Source: Actinomycetes bacterium (GTDB lineage Bacteria; Actinomycetota; Acidimicrobiia; Acidimicrobiales; RAAP-2). Taken from it: a stretch of DNA of 64,000 nucleotides. Of the stretch, positions 43,906 through 52,349 are shown in pieces (position 1 is the stretch's first letter; each line of letters begins with the position of its first letter). The notes below the pieces were generated by a model. The model worked only from the letters and a program-made list of their open reading frames with translations, was not told where the DNA came from and did no database searches. Where the stretch lies: NCBI GenBank assembly GCA_021846325.1, contig JAJZBX010000003.1:1-64000 (forward strand), given 5' to 3'. The translations under genes and the position numbers were made by a program.

Positions 43906-44808
43906 GTGATCGAAGTTCGCGGACTGACCAAGCACTTTGGCAGCGTTCTCGCCGTGGACGATCTCACCTTCGACGTCGCACCCGGACGCGTGACCGGCTT
44001 TCTCGGGCCCAACGGCTCGGGCAAGACAACGACGATGTCGATGATCATGGGCCTCAACCACCCCAACGCCGGGACCGTCACGATCTCGGGTCAGCGCTAC
44101 CAGGACCTGCGCTGGCCCCTGCGTGAGGTGGGGGGCCTCCTCGAGGCGCGAGCGATCCACCCGGGCCGTTCGGCCCGCACGCACCTCGCGGTGCTCGCGC
44201 GCTACAACGCCATCGACCTGAAGCGCGTGGACGTCGTGCTCGACCAAGTGGGACTGAGCGACGTCGCGTCCAAGCGGGTCGGCAAGTTCTCCCTCGGCAT
44301 GGGCCAGCGGCTCGGGATCGCCGCGGCGCTGCTCGGCGATCCGGCGACGGTCCTGCTCGACGAGCCGGTCAACGGACTCGACCCCGAGGGCATCCGCTGG
44401 ATACGCACGCTGTGCAAGGGCCTGGCGGGCGAGGGCCGCACCGTCTTCATCTCGAGCCACCTGATGAGTGAGATGGCGCTGACCGCCGACCAGTTGGTGG
44501 TGATTGGCAAGGGACGCCTCATTGCGCAGACTCCGGTCGCCGACTTCGTGGCGCGCAGCTCGTCTCAGTCCTTCCGCGTGCGCGTCAGCGACACCAGCGC
44601 CTTCGTGGCGGCCATCGAGGCGATCGACGGCGTGGTGTCCAACAACGGCGACGGGTCGATGGTGGTGACCGGCGTCGACCTTGTGGCGATCGGCGACGCG
44701 GCCCTGGCCAAGCGGGTTGCGGTCTACGAGCTGGCGGCGCAGGCGTCCCTCGAGGACGCCTTCATGGAGCTGACCTCGGCGTCGGTTGAGTACCGAGGCG
44801 CCTCGTGA
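43906..44808 (+). CDS. ABC transporter ATP-binding protein (ABC-2/DrrA-like)
   Basis: 300 aa. Walker A GPNGSGKTTT, signature FSLGMGQRLGIAAALLGDP, Walker B TVLLDEPVNGLDPEG and the H-loop SSHLMSEM are all present. A C-terminal extension of about 80 residues (FRVRVSDTSAFVAAIEAI) is typical of export-type ATPases such as BcrA/DrrA. GTG 43906 has a TAAGGT box 7 nt upstream. The permease gene overlaps by four bases. Confidence 0.93.
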   Translation: MIEVRGLTKHFGSVLAVDDLTFDVAPGRVTGFLGPNGSGKTTTMSMIMGLNHPNAGTVTISGQRYQDLRWPLREVGGLLEARAIHPGRSARTHLAVLARYNAIDLKRVDVVLDQVGLSDVASKRVGKFSLGMGQRLGIAAALLGDPATVLLDEPVNGLDPEGIRWIRTLCKGLAGEGRTVFISSHLMSEMALTADQLVVIGKGRLIAQTPVADFVARSSSQSFRVRVSDTSAFVAAIEAIDGVVSNNGDGSMVVTGVDLVAIGDAALAKRVAVYELAAQASLEDAFMELTSASVEYRGAS

Positions 44809-45632
44809 CGACGACTACCCCGATCGCGCCGACGGCCGCGACGGTGGAGCAACCCCGTGGTCGCGCCGGGCTGCGCCAGGCGGTGCGGGCGGAGTGGACC
44901 AAGTTCTGGTCGGTGCGCTCGACCTCGTGGAGTCTCTTCGCGCTGATCGTGGCGACGGTGGGCCTCGGCATGTTGTCGACCCACGCATTGCGCAGCCAAC
45001 CCGGCCCGGCCTTCGACCCGATCCGGCGTATCTTCGTCGGCTTTAACTTCGGCCAGTTCGCCATCGGCGTGCTCGGCGTGCTCTTCATCAGCGCCGAGTA
45101 CGGCACCGGTCAGATCCGCTCGACCCTCTCGGTCATGCCGCGTCGGCCGGTGGTGGTCGCGGCCAAGGCGATCGTCATGGGGATTGTCGGCCTGGTGGTC
45201 GGCGAGATCTTGTCCTTCGCGACCTTCGTCGTCGGTGACGCGATGCTCGCCGGGTCCCAGTCGCACGTGGCCTTCGCCACGCCCGGGGTGTTGCGGGTGC
45301 TGATCGAGAGCGGGGTGTACATCGCGTTGCTCGGGCTCATCGGCCTCGGCATCGGGACCTTGCTGCACAACTCGGCGGGCTCGATCGCCACGCTGGCGGG
45401 CGTGGTCTTGATCCTCACCCTCATTGTTCAGGCGATGCCGACGGTCGTCATCGACGCGGTGAGCCGCTACCTGCCGGCCAACATCGGGGCGACCGTCTTT
45501 GCGATCAGCGCGCCCGGCCGATTCCAGAACGTGCCGATCTTCAGTCCGCTGACCGGGCTACTCGTGTTGGCGCTGTACGCCGCGGTGCTGCTCGGCTCGG
45601 GTTGCTACCTGATGATTCGTCGCGACACGTAA
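44805..45632 (+). CDS. ABC transporter permease (ABC-2 type)
   Basis: 275 aa with six predicted membrane segments. It starts GTG within the ATPase stop (GTGA). The cytoplasmic N-terminus LRQAVRAEWTKFWSVRSTSW (charged, E-W-T-K) is characteristic of actinobacterial ABC-2 permeases, followed by ISAEYGTGQIRSTLSVMPRR. Substrate unknown. The stop codon is the loop of a perfect hairpin. Confidence 0.88.
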   Translation: MTTTTPIAPTAATVEQPRGRAGLRQAVRAEWTKFWSVRSTSWSLFALIVATVGLGMLSTHALRSQPGPAFDPIRRIFVGFNFGQFAIGVLGVLFISAEYGTGQIRSTLSVMPRRPVVVAAKAIVMGIVGLVVGEILSFATFVVGDAMLAGSQSHVAFATPGVLRVLIESGVYIALLGLIGLGIGTLLHNSAGSIATLAGVVLILTLIVQAMPTVVIDAVSRYLPANIGATVFAISAPGRFQNVPIFSPLTGLLVLALYAAVLLGSGCYLMIRRDT

Positions 45633-45639
45633 CGTGTCG
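45623..45639. terminator. 7-bp hairpin with the permease stop codon in the loop
   Basis: cgacacg-TAA-cgtgtcg is a perfect stem whose 3-nt loop is the stop codon. It lies between convergent genes (permease and aminopeptidase P), so it may terminate both. Confidence 0.6.
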
Positions 45640-45644
45640 TCGGG

Positions 45645-47132
45645 CTACAGGCCCAGCCGCGGCGCGCCGAGCCGCCAGAGGTCGGCCATCCAGGATTCGA
45701 TCTCGTCGGCGCGACGGGGCAGGCCCGACGAGAGGTTCCGCGGGCCGTTCTCGGTCACCTGAATGTCGTCCTCGATGCGCACGCCGATGCCGCGGTACTC
45801 CTCGGGCACGGTCAGGTCGTTGGGCTGGAAGTAGAGCCCCGGCTCTACGGTGAGCACGTAGCCCTCGCGTAGTTCGCCGCGGTAGACGTCGTCGCGGGCG
45901 TTGGCACAGTCGTGCACGTCCAGACCGAGCATGTGCGAGACGCCGTGCAGGGTGTAGCGCCGGTGGAGCTGGCGGTCGCGTCGCAGGGCCACCTCGGCGT
46001 CATCCAGAATGCCCAGGGCGACCAGTCCGTGGGCGAGCACCGACACCGCGGCGTCGTGGGGCGCCGAGAAACTGGCCCCCGGTTGAACGGCGGCGATGCC
46101 GGCATCTTGGGCCGCGAGCACCAGTTCGTAGACGCGCCGTTGGGCCGGTGAGAAGACGCCGTTCACCGGCAGCGTGCGCGTGACGTCGGCGGTGTAGAGC
46201 TGATGACACTCCACCCCGGCGTCCAGCAGGAGCAGGTCGCCCTCGCGCACCTGGCCGCTGTTGCGGGTCCAGTGCAGCACCGTGGCGTTCGCCCCGCTGG
46301 CCGCGATCGTGTCGTAGCCAACGTCGTTGCCCTCGACGCGCGCGCGCAGATTGAAGACGCCCTCGATAACGCGCTCGCCGCGGCCGACGGCCTCGGGCAG
46401 CGCGCGCACGACGTCCTCGAAGCCGCGAACGGTGTGGGCGATCGCGCCTTCGAGTTGGCGCAGCTCGAAGGCGTCCTTGACCAGGCGCAGCTCGCTGAGG
46501 GCCACCACGAGGTGTTCGTCGTACTCGCTCGGCTCGACCAGGGCGTCCACGTCGGCGTCCACGCCGCGCACCGTGGCCATCGTGGTGCCCGCGAGGGCGG
46601 CGAGGTCCTTGGCCAGGTCCTCGCGCGGCGCCGTGCGAACGGCGTAGTACTGCGCGGCCTCGACGACCCCGCGCCGGGGACCGACCCAGAGTTCGCCGTA
46701 GCGCGCGTCGGTGAAGAAGGCGTGGCCGCGCGAGTCACGTCGCTCGGGGACGTAGAGCGTCGCGTGCGGCGCCGCGGCGCCGGGGGCGATGAGTAGCACG
46801 CAGTCGGGCTCCACGCAGCCGCTCAGGTAGAAGAAGTCGGTGCCGGGACGGAATCGGTAGTCAGTGTCGTTGGCGCGCACTTTGAGTTGCCCGGTTGGCA
46901 CCACCAGCGTCAAGCCGGGTAGGGCCCGCGCGATTCGAGCGCGCCGCTCGGCGCACTCGGTCGCCGCTGGGTGCACCGCGCCCTCGATCGGCGTCGGACC
47001 CCAGCCCAACGCCATGGCGTCGACCAGGCTGCGCGGCACGGGGGGTCGGTGGTGGCCGGTCCACACCCAGTTCTCCGAGGTGCGTCGGTCGGCCGAGACG
47101 TCTGGTTCAGCGATGGGCGAGTCGTCACGCAT
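45645..47132 (-). CDS. pepP: Xaa-Pro aminopeptidase (aminopeptidase P)
   Basis: 495 aa. The pita-bread metallopeptidase ligands are in LLLDAGVECHQLYTADVTRT (two Asp), GVSHMLGLDVHD (His), TVEPGLYF (Glu) and GVRIEDDIQVT (Glu). The N-terminal AMP_N domain contains FRPGTDFFYLSG. It removes N-terminal residues preceding proline and binds two Mn ions. ATG 47132 is chosen because TACATT lies 7 nt before it and because the longer frame runs into the divergent gene. Confidence 0.92.
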   Translation of the reverse strand: MRDDSPIAEPDVSADRRTSENWVWTGHHRPPVPRSLVDAMALGWGPTPIEGAVHPAATECAERRARIARALPGLTLVVPTGQLKVRANDTDYRFRPGTDFFYLSGCVEPDCVLLIAPGAAAPHATLYVPERRDSRGHAFFTDARYGELWVGPRRGVVEAAQYYAVRTAPREDLAKDLAALAGTTMATVRGVDADVDALVEPSEYDEHLVVALSELRLVKDAFELRQLEGAIAHTVRGFEDVVRALPEAVGRGERVIEGVFNLRARVEGNDVGYDTIAASGANATVLHWTRNSGQVREGDLLLLDAGVECHQLYTADVTRTLPVNGVFSPAQRRVYELVLAAQDAGIAAVQPGASFSAPHDAAVSVLAHGLVALGILDDAEVALRRDRQLHRRYTLHGVSHMLGLDVHDCANARDDVYRGELREGYVLTVEPGLYFQPNDLTVPEEYRGIGVRIEDDIQVTENGPRNLSSGLPRRADEIESWMADLWRLGAPRLGL

Positions 47133-47139
47133 AGGGATC

Positions 47140-47145
47140 AATGTA
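47140..47145 (-). promoter_or_regulatory. -10-like TACATT, 7 nt before ATG 47132
   Basis: Leaderless-type promoter of pepP, divergent from the TAGTGT box 26 bp away. Confidence 0.45.
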
Positions 47146-47170
47146 GTCGGGGCGCCCCGCCGACTCGCCG

Positions 47171-47176
47171 TAGTGT
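47171..47176 (+). promoter_or_regulatory. -10-like TAGTGT, 6 nt before GTG 47183
   Basis: Leaderless-type promoter for the enoyl-CoA isomerase-like gene. Confidence 0.45.
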
Positions 47177-47182
47177 CGAGGC

Positions 47183-47848
47183 GTGGAACTGTCACTCGAG
47201 TACGACGGCCCGGTCGCGGTCATGACGTGGCGCGACGGGGAGAATCGAATTAACGACGATTCGCTGGGCGCATTGGGCGCGCGCCTCGACGAGCTCGAGG
47301 CGCGCGACGGCCCCCTCGCCGTGGTGCTGACGGGGGAGGGCAAGTTCTTTAGCAACGGGCTCGACCTCGAGCGCTACGGCGACGATCCGGCCGCCTTTGC
47401 TCGGATGCTCGAGGGACTGCGCGCGACGGTCGCTCGACTCCTGGTCTACCCCGCGTACACCGTCGCCGCGCTCAACGGGCACGCCTTCGCCGGTGGGGCG
47501 CTACTCAGCTGCGCCTTCGACTACCGGGTCATGCGCGAAGACCGCGGGTACTGGTGCGTCAACGAGGCCGATATCGGCATCACCCTGGAGGATCCCTACG
47601 CGGCGATCCTCTTCAATCGGCTGCCGCGCGCCACGGCGATCGACGCGTTGCTCACGGCGCGTCGCTTTCCCGGCCCGGCGGCGCTGGCGGCGGGCGTCGT
47701 CGAGGCCGTCGCGCCCGAGGACCAGTTGCTCGAGCGCGCCGTCGAAGTCGCCGGCGCGATGGCGGGCAAGGATCGCGCGGTGCTCGCGCATCACAAGCGC
47801 GTCGCCTACCGAGAAATCGTCACCACCCTCGGCCACGCGCTCGCCTAA
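47183..47848 (+). CDS. Enoyl-CoA hydratase/isomerase-family protein (delta3,delta2-enoyl-CoA isomerase-like)
   Basis: 221 aa, short for a crotonase. The oxyanion-hole segments are FFSNGLDLERYG and LNGHAFAGGALLSCAFDYRVM. The segment YWCVNEADIGITL matches the region that carries the catalytic Glu in peroxisomal/plant enoyl-CoA isomerases (SEVDIGL), whereas the second hydratase Glu (PGxGGTQ region) is absent. I therefore prefer an isomerase or a related thioester enzyme. It ends just before the IS110 element. Confidence 0.78.
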   Translation: MELSLEYDGPVAVMTWRDGENRINDDSLGALGARLDELEARDGPLAVVLTGEGKFFSNGLDLERYGDDPAAFARMLEGLRATVARLLVYPAYTVAALNGHAFAGGALLSCAFDYRVMREDRGYWCVNEADIGITLEDPYAAILFNRLPRATAIDALLTARRFPGPAALAAGVVEAVAPEDQLLERAVEVAGAMAGKDRAVLAHHKRVAYREIVTTLGHALA

Positions 47849-47900
47849 TGGGACTGGAAGGTTCGCCTCGATTGGGGCATTCTTTCCACCGAGCCACTGA

Positions 47901-48062
47901 CTGGTGAGCACTTGACTCGCCAGAGCTGAGAGCCCTATCGCTAGATCGTGCCCCAGCCAGTTGGTGAGGTTGACGGAGAAGGCTGGAGGGGTGTCGTGCC
48001 AGGAGCACTGATCCATTAGGTCGCCGCCGTTGCCCTCGAGGCTCGATTCCATCGTCCAACGG
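47901..48062 (+). ncRNA. Candidate bridge RNA of the IS110 element
   Basis: Three hairpins occur in order upstream of the transposase: CTGGTGAG/CTCGCCAG (47901-47923, 7-nt loop, one G-U), CCCCAGCC/GGCTGG-A-GGGG (47951-47991, 22-nt internal loop) and CCGTTG/CAACGG (48027-48062, 24-nt loop). IS110-group elements encode in this position an RNA whose large loops pair with target and donor DNA. The large-loop hairpins here fit that design, but the guide pairing was not demonstrated. Confidence 0.5.
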
Positions 48063-48072
48063 AGGTGATCAC

Positions 48073-49287
48073 GTGATATTCGTCGGAGTGGACTGGGCCG
48101 AGGCCCACCACGACATCTGCATCCTCAGCGAGGCGGGAGACGTTCTCGCTCGCAAGAGGATCCCGGACACACTGGCTGGTGTGAGGACCCTGCATGAGCT
48201 GCTGGGCGATCACGCCGAGGAACCCGAGGACGTCATCGTCGGCATCGAGAAGGACCGTGGCCTCATTGTCGCCGCCCTGCTCAGCGCGCGCTATCGCGTT
48301 TACGCCGTTAATCCCATGTCGGCCGCGCGTTACCGCGAGCGCCACGTCACCTCGGGGTCGAAGTCCGACCCCGGTGACGCCAAGGTGCTCGCCGACCTCG
48401 TGCGCACCGACCGGCACAACCACCGCGAGGTGGCTGGCGACTCCGAGGGCGCCGAGGCGATCAAGGTCCTCGCCCGAGCCCACCAGAGCGCCATCTGGGC
48501 CCGCCAGCGCGAGGCCAACGCGCTGCGCAACGCTCTGAAGGACTACTACCCGGGGGCGCTCGTCGCCTTTGGCACCGACCTCGACGACCGCGACGCGGTC
48601 GCGATCCTTGCGGTCGCCCCGACGCCCGCCCTCGGGCGCCAGCTCTCGAGGTCCAAGATCACCGCGGCACTGAGGCGAGCGGGTCGCACGCGCAACCTCG
48701 AGCGACGTTCAAGCGAGATCCAGGCGGCGCTGCGCGAAGAACAGCTCGCCCAGGCCCCGGTCCTCGAGGTCGCCTACGGAGTCACGACGAGCGCCCACGT
48801 CGCGATGATCCGCGCCTACAACACGCAGATCGAGGGCCTCGAAGAGGCGCTGACGAAGGATTTTGAGCAGCACCCGGACGCCGGGATCATCCACTCCCTG
48901 CCAGGAATGGGGACGGTCCTCGGCGCCCGGGTGCTCGCAGAGTTCGGGGATGACCCCAAGCGCTACTGCACCGCCAAGTCTCGCAGGAACTACGCCGGCA
49001 CGTCGCCCATCACGAGAGCCTCGGGCAAGAGCCACGTCGTGCTGGTACGTCACACGCGCAACCGCCGCCTGGCCGACGCCCTCGACCAATGGGCCTTTTG
49101 CTCGCTGACCCACTCGCCAGGGGCGCGCGCCTACTACGACGAGCTGAGAGGACGAGAAAAGACGCACCGGCAGGCTGTTCGCCAACTAGCCAACCGCTGG
49201 GTGGGGATCTTGCATGCGTGCCTCGATCAGCGTGTCAACTACGACGAGACGATCGCCTGGAAGCATCGAGCCGACCTCGCGGCTTGA
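48073..49287 (+). CDS. IS110-family transposase (DEDD recombinase)
   Basis: 404 aa, full length. The RuvC-like DEDD set is D7 (FVGVDWAEAHHD), E59 (VGIEKD), D99 and D102 (KSDPGDAKVLA). The C-terminal Tnp domain has SLPGMGTVLGARVLAEFGD and YAGTSPITRASGKSH, which carries the catalytic Ser. All landmarks are intact, so the enzyme could be active. GTG start with a GGAGG Shine-Dalgarno 7 nt upstream. Confidence 0.95.
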   Translation: MIFVGVDWAEAHHDICILSEAGDVLARKRIPDTLAGVRTLHELLGDHAEEPEDVIVGIEKDRGLIVAALLSARYRVYAVNPMSAARYRERHVTSGSKSDPGDAKVLADLVRTDRHNHREVAGDSEGAEAIKVLARAHQSAIWARQREANALRNALKDYYPGALVAFGTDLDDRDAVAILAVAPTPALGRQLSRSKITAALRRAGRTRNLERRSSEIQAALREEQLAQAPVLEVAYGVTTSAHVAMIRAYNTQIEGLEEALTKDFEQHPDAGIIHSLPGMGTVLGARVLAEFGDDPKRYCTAKSRRNYAGTSPITRASGKSHVVLVRHTRNRRLADALDQWAFCSLTHSPGARAYYDELRGREKTHRQAVRQLANRWVGILHACLDQRVNYDETIAWKHRADLAA

Positions 49288-49307
49288 CATTTAGGCACTA
49301 GGGGTGT

Positions 49308-49892
49308 CTAGCGATCGGCGCGGTCGACCAGTCGCCAGGTGGTGGGCAGCGCGACGCCGGCGATGGCGGCCTTGATGACCTCACCGGTGATGAAGGGTGT
49401 CAGGCCGAGTGAGATCGCGCTCGCCAGACCCACGTGGAGACTCACCGCGAGCCACGGCACCGCGATCGCGAAGATCACGACTTCGCCGAGCACCATCGAG
49501 ACCGCGGCGCGCGCGACGGTGCGATCGGCACCGCGCGCGGCGAGCCAGCCGAGCACGGCGCTCGCGGCGACGAAGCCCACCAGGTACCCGAACGTGGCCA
49601 TCGGCACACCGCTGGTGTGATCGGCGAACCACGGCAGGCCCGCGACGCCGGCGACGACGTAGAGCGCCATCGACAGGCTGGCGCGGCGCCAGCCCAGGGC
49701 CGAGCCCACGAGCAGGACGCCCAGGGTCTGGCCGGTGATCGGGACCGGTGTGAATCCGAGGTGAATGGTCACCTGGGCGAGCAGTCCGACCAGGGCGGCA
49801 CCGGAAGTGACGAGAACGAGGTCGGCGGTGCGCGACGACGAGACGGCGTCGGCGAGTACGCGGCGCGCGGTCGGTACGGCGATCGTGGACAT
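49308..49892 (-). CDS. bioY: BioY biotin-transporter S component
   Basis: 194 aa with about six membrane helices. The family pattern is clear: FTPVPITGQTLGVLLVGSALGWRRA, YVVAGVAGLPWFAD, GYLVGFVAASAVLGWLA and a C-terminal ITGEVIKAAIAG. It binds biotin and moves it with an ECF module; bioMN genes are not nearby, so it is a solitary BioY, which can work alone or with a shared ECF module. ATG 49892 with AAGGAG Shine-Dalgarno. The stop is within about 20 bp of the IS110 right end. Confidence 0.92.
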   Translation of the reverse strand: MSTIAVPTARRVLADAVSSSRTADLVLVTSGAALVGLLAQVTIHLGFTPVPITGQTLGVLLVGSALGWRRASLSMALYVVAGVAGLPWFADHTSGVPMATFGYLVGFVAASAVLGWLAARGADRTVARAAVSMVLGEVVIFAIAVPWLAVSLHVGLASAISLGLTPFITGEVIKAAIAGVALPTTWRLVDRADR

Positions 49893-49939
49893 GGCTGCTC
49901 CTTGGACTCTGGGCAATGTTACGCGTCCGACGGTGCCGG

Positions 49940-50722
49940 TTAGATCCAACCCTGATCGCGGGCGATCTGCTCGACGTCGCCGATGCGCAGGCCGGTGCGG
50001 TGCTGCAGGGTGCGAATCAGCCCGCCGGCCTCGTAGAGCGACTCGTGGGTTCCCGTGTCGAGCCAGGTGGTCGATCGCGCGAGGACCTCGACGCGCAGTT
50101 CGCCTCGTTCGAGGTAGGCGCTGTTGAGCGCGGTGATCTCGAGCTCGCCGCGCGCGCTGGGGGTCAGTTGGCGCGCGAACTCGCTCGCGCGCTCGTCGTA
50201 GAAGTAGATCCCCGGCACCGCGTACGTGCTCTTGGGCGCGGTCGGCTTCTCCTCGATCGAGAGGACGTGGCCGGCCTCGTCGAACTCGACGACGCCGTAG
50301 CGCTCGGGGTCCTTCACCTGGTAGGCGAAGATCAACGCACCGGTGACGTCGGTGTTCTGGCGCAGGTGCGTGCCGAGGCCGGGGCCGTGAAAGAGGTTGT
50401 CGCCCAAGATGAGCGCGCACTTGTCGCCGTCGAGGAAGTCCTCGCCCAAGATGAGCGCCTCGGCGAGCCCGTTCGGCCGTTCTTGGACCGCGTAGGTGAG
50501 CGAGAGTCCGAGCTGGTGACCATCGTCGAGCAGGCGGCGAAAGGCCGCCTGGTCGTGGGGCGTCGTGATCACGAGCAGCTCGCGCAGGCCGGTCAGCATG
50601 AGCGTGCTCAGGGGGTAGTAAATCATCGGTTTGTCGTAGATCGGCAGCAACTGCTTGGAGACGGCCCGAGTGATCGGGTGGAGCCGGGTGCCGCTGCCGC
50701 CGGCCAGGATGATTCCCTTCAC
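49940..50722 (-). CDS. rmlA: Glucose-1-phosphate thymidylyltransferase
   Basis: 260 aa. The nucleotide-binding motif [17 protein letters not shown] opens the protein, followed by [26 protein letters not shown] and the product-site segment [12 protein letters not shown]. It makes dTDP-glucose, first step to dTDP-L-rhamnose. GTG 50722 is 6 nt after TATACT, so the mRNA is probably leaderless; the longer frame from 50806 is rejected because it runs into rmlB. Divergent from rmlBC. Confidence 0.93.
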   Translation of the reverse strand: MKGIILAGGSGTRLHPITRAVSKQLLPIYDKPMIYYPLSTLMLTGLRELLVITTPHDQAAFRRLLDDGHQLGLSLTYAVQERPNGLAEALILGEDFLDGDKCALILGDNLFHGPGLGTHLRQNTDVTGALIFAYQVKDPERYGVVEFDEAGHVLSIEEKPTAPKSTYAVPGIYFYDERASEFARQLTPSARGELEITALNSAYLERGELRVEVLARSTTWLDTGTHESLYEAGGLIRTLQHRTGLRIGDVEQIARDQGWI

Positions 50723-50728
50723 TCCAGT

Positions 50729-50734
50729 AGTATA
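50729..50734 (-). promoter_or_regulatory. -10 TATACT, 6 nt before GTG 50722
   Basis: The best -10 match in the window, in a short AT-rich stretch; leaderless promoter of rmlA. Confidence 0.55.
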
Positions 50735-50771
50735 AGAGTCCACTAACCACCGCTCGAGGCCGAGGTAGACC

Positions 50772-51746
50772 ATGCGCGTAGTCATTACCGGGGCGGCCGG
50801 CTTCATCGGGTCGCGCTTCGCGGAGTTGCTGCTCGCCGACGGCGATCGGCTCGGCTACGACGACGTCGTGCTGCTCGACGCGCTGACCTACTCGGGGCGC
50901 CGTGAGAACATGGCCGACGCGCTGGCGGCCGGCGCGCGCTTCGTGCACGGCTCGATCAACGACGCCGCGGTGGTGGACGCGACGCTGGCCGGCGCGCACG
51001 CCGTCGTGCACTTCGCCGCCGAAAGCCACGTGGACCGCTCGATCGCCGGGGCACGAACCTTCTTCGAGACCAACGTGCTCGGTACCCAGCAGCTGCTCGA
51101 GAGCGCTCGTCGCGCGGGCGTCGCGCGCTTCGTGCACGTGTCGACCGACGAAGTCTACGGGTCCATCGCCGAGGGATCGTGGCGTGAGGATCACCGGCTC
51201 GAACCCAACTCGCCCTACTCGGCGAGCAAGGCGGCCTCGGACTTGGCCGCGCTCGCGTACCACCGGACCTTCGACCTCGCGGTGATGGTCACGCGTTGCT
51301 CGAATAACTACGGTCCGCGCCAGTTCCCCGAGAAGGTCATTCCGCTCTTCGTCACGAACCTGCTCGACGGGCTGGCCGTGCCGCTCTACGGTGACGGACT
51401 CAACGTACGCGACTGGCTCCACGTCGACGACCACGTCCGCGGCGTCCTCGCCGTGCTCGAGGGCGGCCGATCGGGCGAGATCTACAACATCGGCGGCGGC
51501 ACCGAGCTGACCAATCGCGAGCTCACGACGCGCCTGCTCGCCCTCGTCGACGCCGACGAGTCGAGCGTGCGACCGGTCGCGGATCGGTTGGGCCACGACC
51601 GGCGTTACAGCGTCGACTGGACCAAGATCCACCTCGAGCTCGGCTACGAGCCCCGGGTCGACTTCGACGAGGGGCTGGCCGCCACCGTCGACTGGTACCG
51701 CGAGCACGAGGCGTGGTGGCGTGCGCTCAAGACGGCGGTCGCGTGA
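50772..51746 (+). CDS. rmlB: dTDP-glucose 4,6-dehydratase
   Basis: 324 aa, extended short-chain dehydrogenase. NAD motif [12 protein letters not shown], the catalytic triad region [11 protein letters not shown] (Thr, Asp, Glu) and YSASKAASD (Tyr-x3-Lys), and [14 protein letters not shown]. It converts dTDP-glucose to the 4-keto-6-deoxy sugar. ATG 50772 has a GAGGT Shine-Dalgarno. rmlC overlaps by four bases. Confidence 0.94.
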   Translation: MRVVITGAAGFIGSRFAELLLADGDRLGYDDVVLLDALTYSGRRENMADALAAGARFVHGSINDAAVVDATLAGAHAVVHFAAESHVDRSIAGARTFFETNVLGTQQLLESARRAGVARFVHVSTDEVYGSIAEGSWREDHRLEPNSPYSASKAASDLAALAYHRTFDLAVMVTRCSNNYGPRQFPEKVIPLFVTNLLDGLAVPLYGDGLNVRDWLHVDDHVRGVLAVLEGGRSGEIYNIGGGTELTNRELTTRLLALVDADESSVRPVADRLGHDRRYSVDWTKIHLELGYEPRVDFDEGLAATVDWYREHEAWWRALKTAVA

Positions 51747-52309
51747 ACCTCGTCGAGCGCGACATCGCGGGCCTGGCGGTGCTGGAGTCCCCGTGTTGGG
51801 GCGACGACCGCGGCTTCTTTCGCGAGTGGTTCAAGGGTTCCGACTTGGACGGGGCGGGCGTGCCCTTCACCGTTCGCCAGGCGAACCTCTCGATGTCGGT
51901 GCGCCACGTCGTGCGCGGCCTGCACTACTCGCTCGCGCCCGAGGGACAGGCCAAGGTGGTGACCTGCGCCTTCGGCGTCCTCGACGACGTGATCGTTGAC
52001 GTTCGCGTCGGCTCGCCCACGTTCGGCGAGGTCGACCTCGTCCACCTCGAGGCCGGGGACGGCCGCTCGGTCTACCTGCCCGAGGGTGTCGCCCACGGCT
52101 TCGTCGTGCGCAGCGAGCGAGCCGCGCTCACCTACCTGCTCTCGTCACCTTTCAACGCGCCGCTCGAACTGGAGATCAACCCGATGGACCCGGCGATCGG
52201 TGTGCCGTGGGCGATCGAGGGCGAGCCGGTGCTGAGTGCCAAGGACGCCGCGGCACCCACGCTGGCCGACCGACTCGCCGCCGGCCAGCTGCCGCGCTAC
52301 CACGGCTGA
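51743..52309 (+). CDS. rmlC: dTDP-4-dehydrorhamnose 3,5-epimerase
   Basis: 188 aa cupin. Family motifs: DDRGFFREWF, VVRGLHYSLAPEGQAKVV with the catalytic His, and YLPEGVAHGFVV. It epimerises C3 and C5 of the keto sugar. GTG start within the rmlB stop (GTGA). The final reductase rmlD is not adjacent, so it must be elsewhere or the pathway leads to another 6-deoxy sugar. Confidence 0.92.
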   Translation: MNLVERDIAGLAVLESPCWGDDRGFFREWFKGSDLDGAGVPFTVRQANLSMSVRHVVRGLHYSLAPEGQAKVVTCAFGVLDDVIVDVRVGSPTFGEVDLVHLEAGDGRSVYLPEGVAHGFVVRSERAALTYLLSSPFNAPLELEINPMDPAIGVPWAIEGEPVLSAKDAAAPTLADRLAAGQLPRYHG

Positions 52310-52336
52310 GCAGGCCGTCGCCGCGCGGCGCGTTGC

Positions 52337-52342
52337 TAGCGT
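52337..52342 (+). promoter_or_regulatory. -10-like TAGCGT, 7 nt before GTG 52350
   Basis: Leaderless-type promoter at the head of the deoC remnant-punA-pmm unit. Confidence 0.45.
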
Positions 52343-52349
52343 GGACGAG

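Larger units (their letters stand above)
47849..49307 (+). mobile_element. IS110-family insertion element (ends not resolved)
   Basis: The element comprises a 224-bp structured non-coding left part, one DEDD transposase gene and at most 20 bp on the right before the bioY stop. It sits between the 3' ends of two convergent genes, neither obviously broken. IS110 elements lack terminal inverted repeats and leave little or no target duplication, so exact ends cannot be read without an empty site. The given limits are outer bounds. Confidence 0.8.

Noticed and set aside
42361..45640. P450-ferredoxin-ABC exporter block as a biosynthetic gene cluster
   Set aside because: No PKS, NRPS, terpene synthase or tailoring context; the two operons have separate promoters.
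47867..48048. 7-nt identity (ctcgatt) between the IS110 left flank and the loop of the third hairpin
   Set aside because: Tempting as a bridge-RNA guide match, but one 7-mer match is expected by chance in about 200 bp, so it gives no support.
49893..51707. Very long minus-strand extension upstream of bioY (frame open to 51707)
   Set aside because: It runs antisense through rmlA and rmlB and is composed of Arg/Ala-rich shadow sequence; ATG 49892 has a good Shine-Dalgarno and starts the BioY family.
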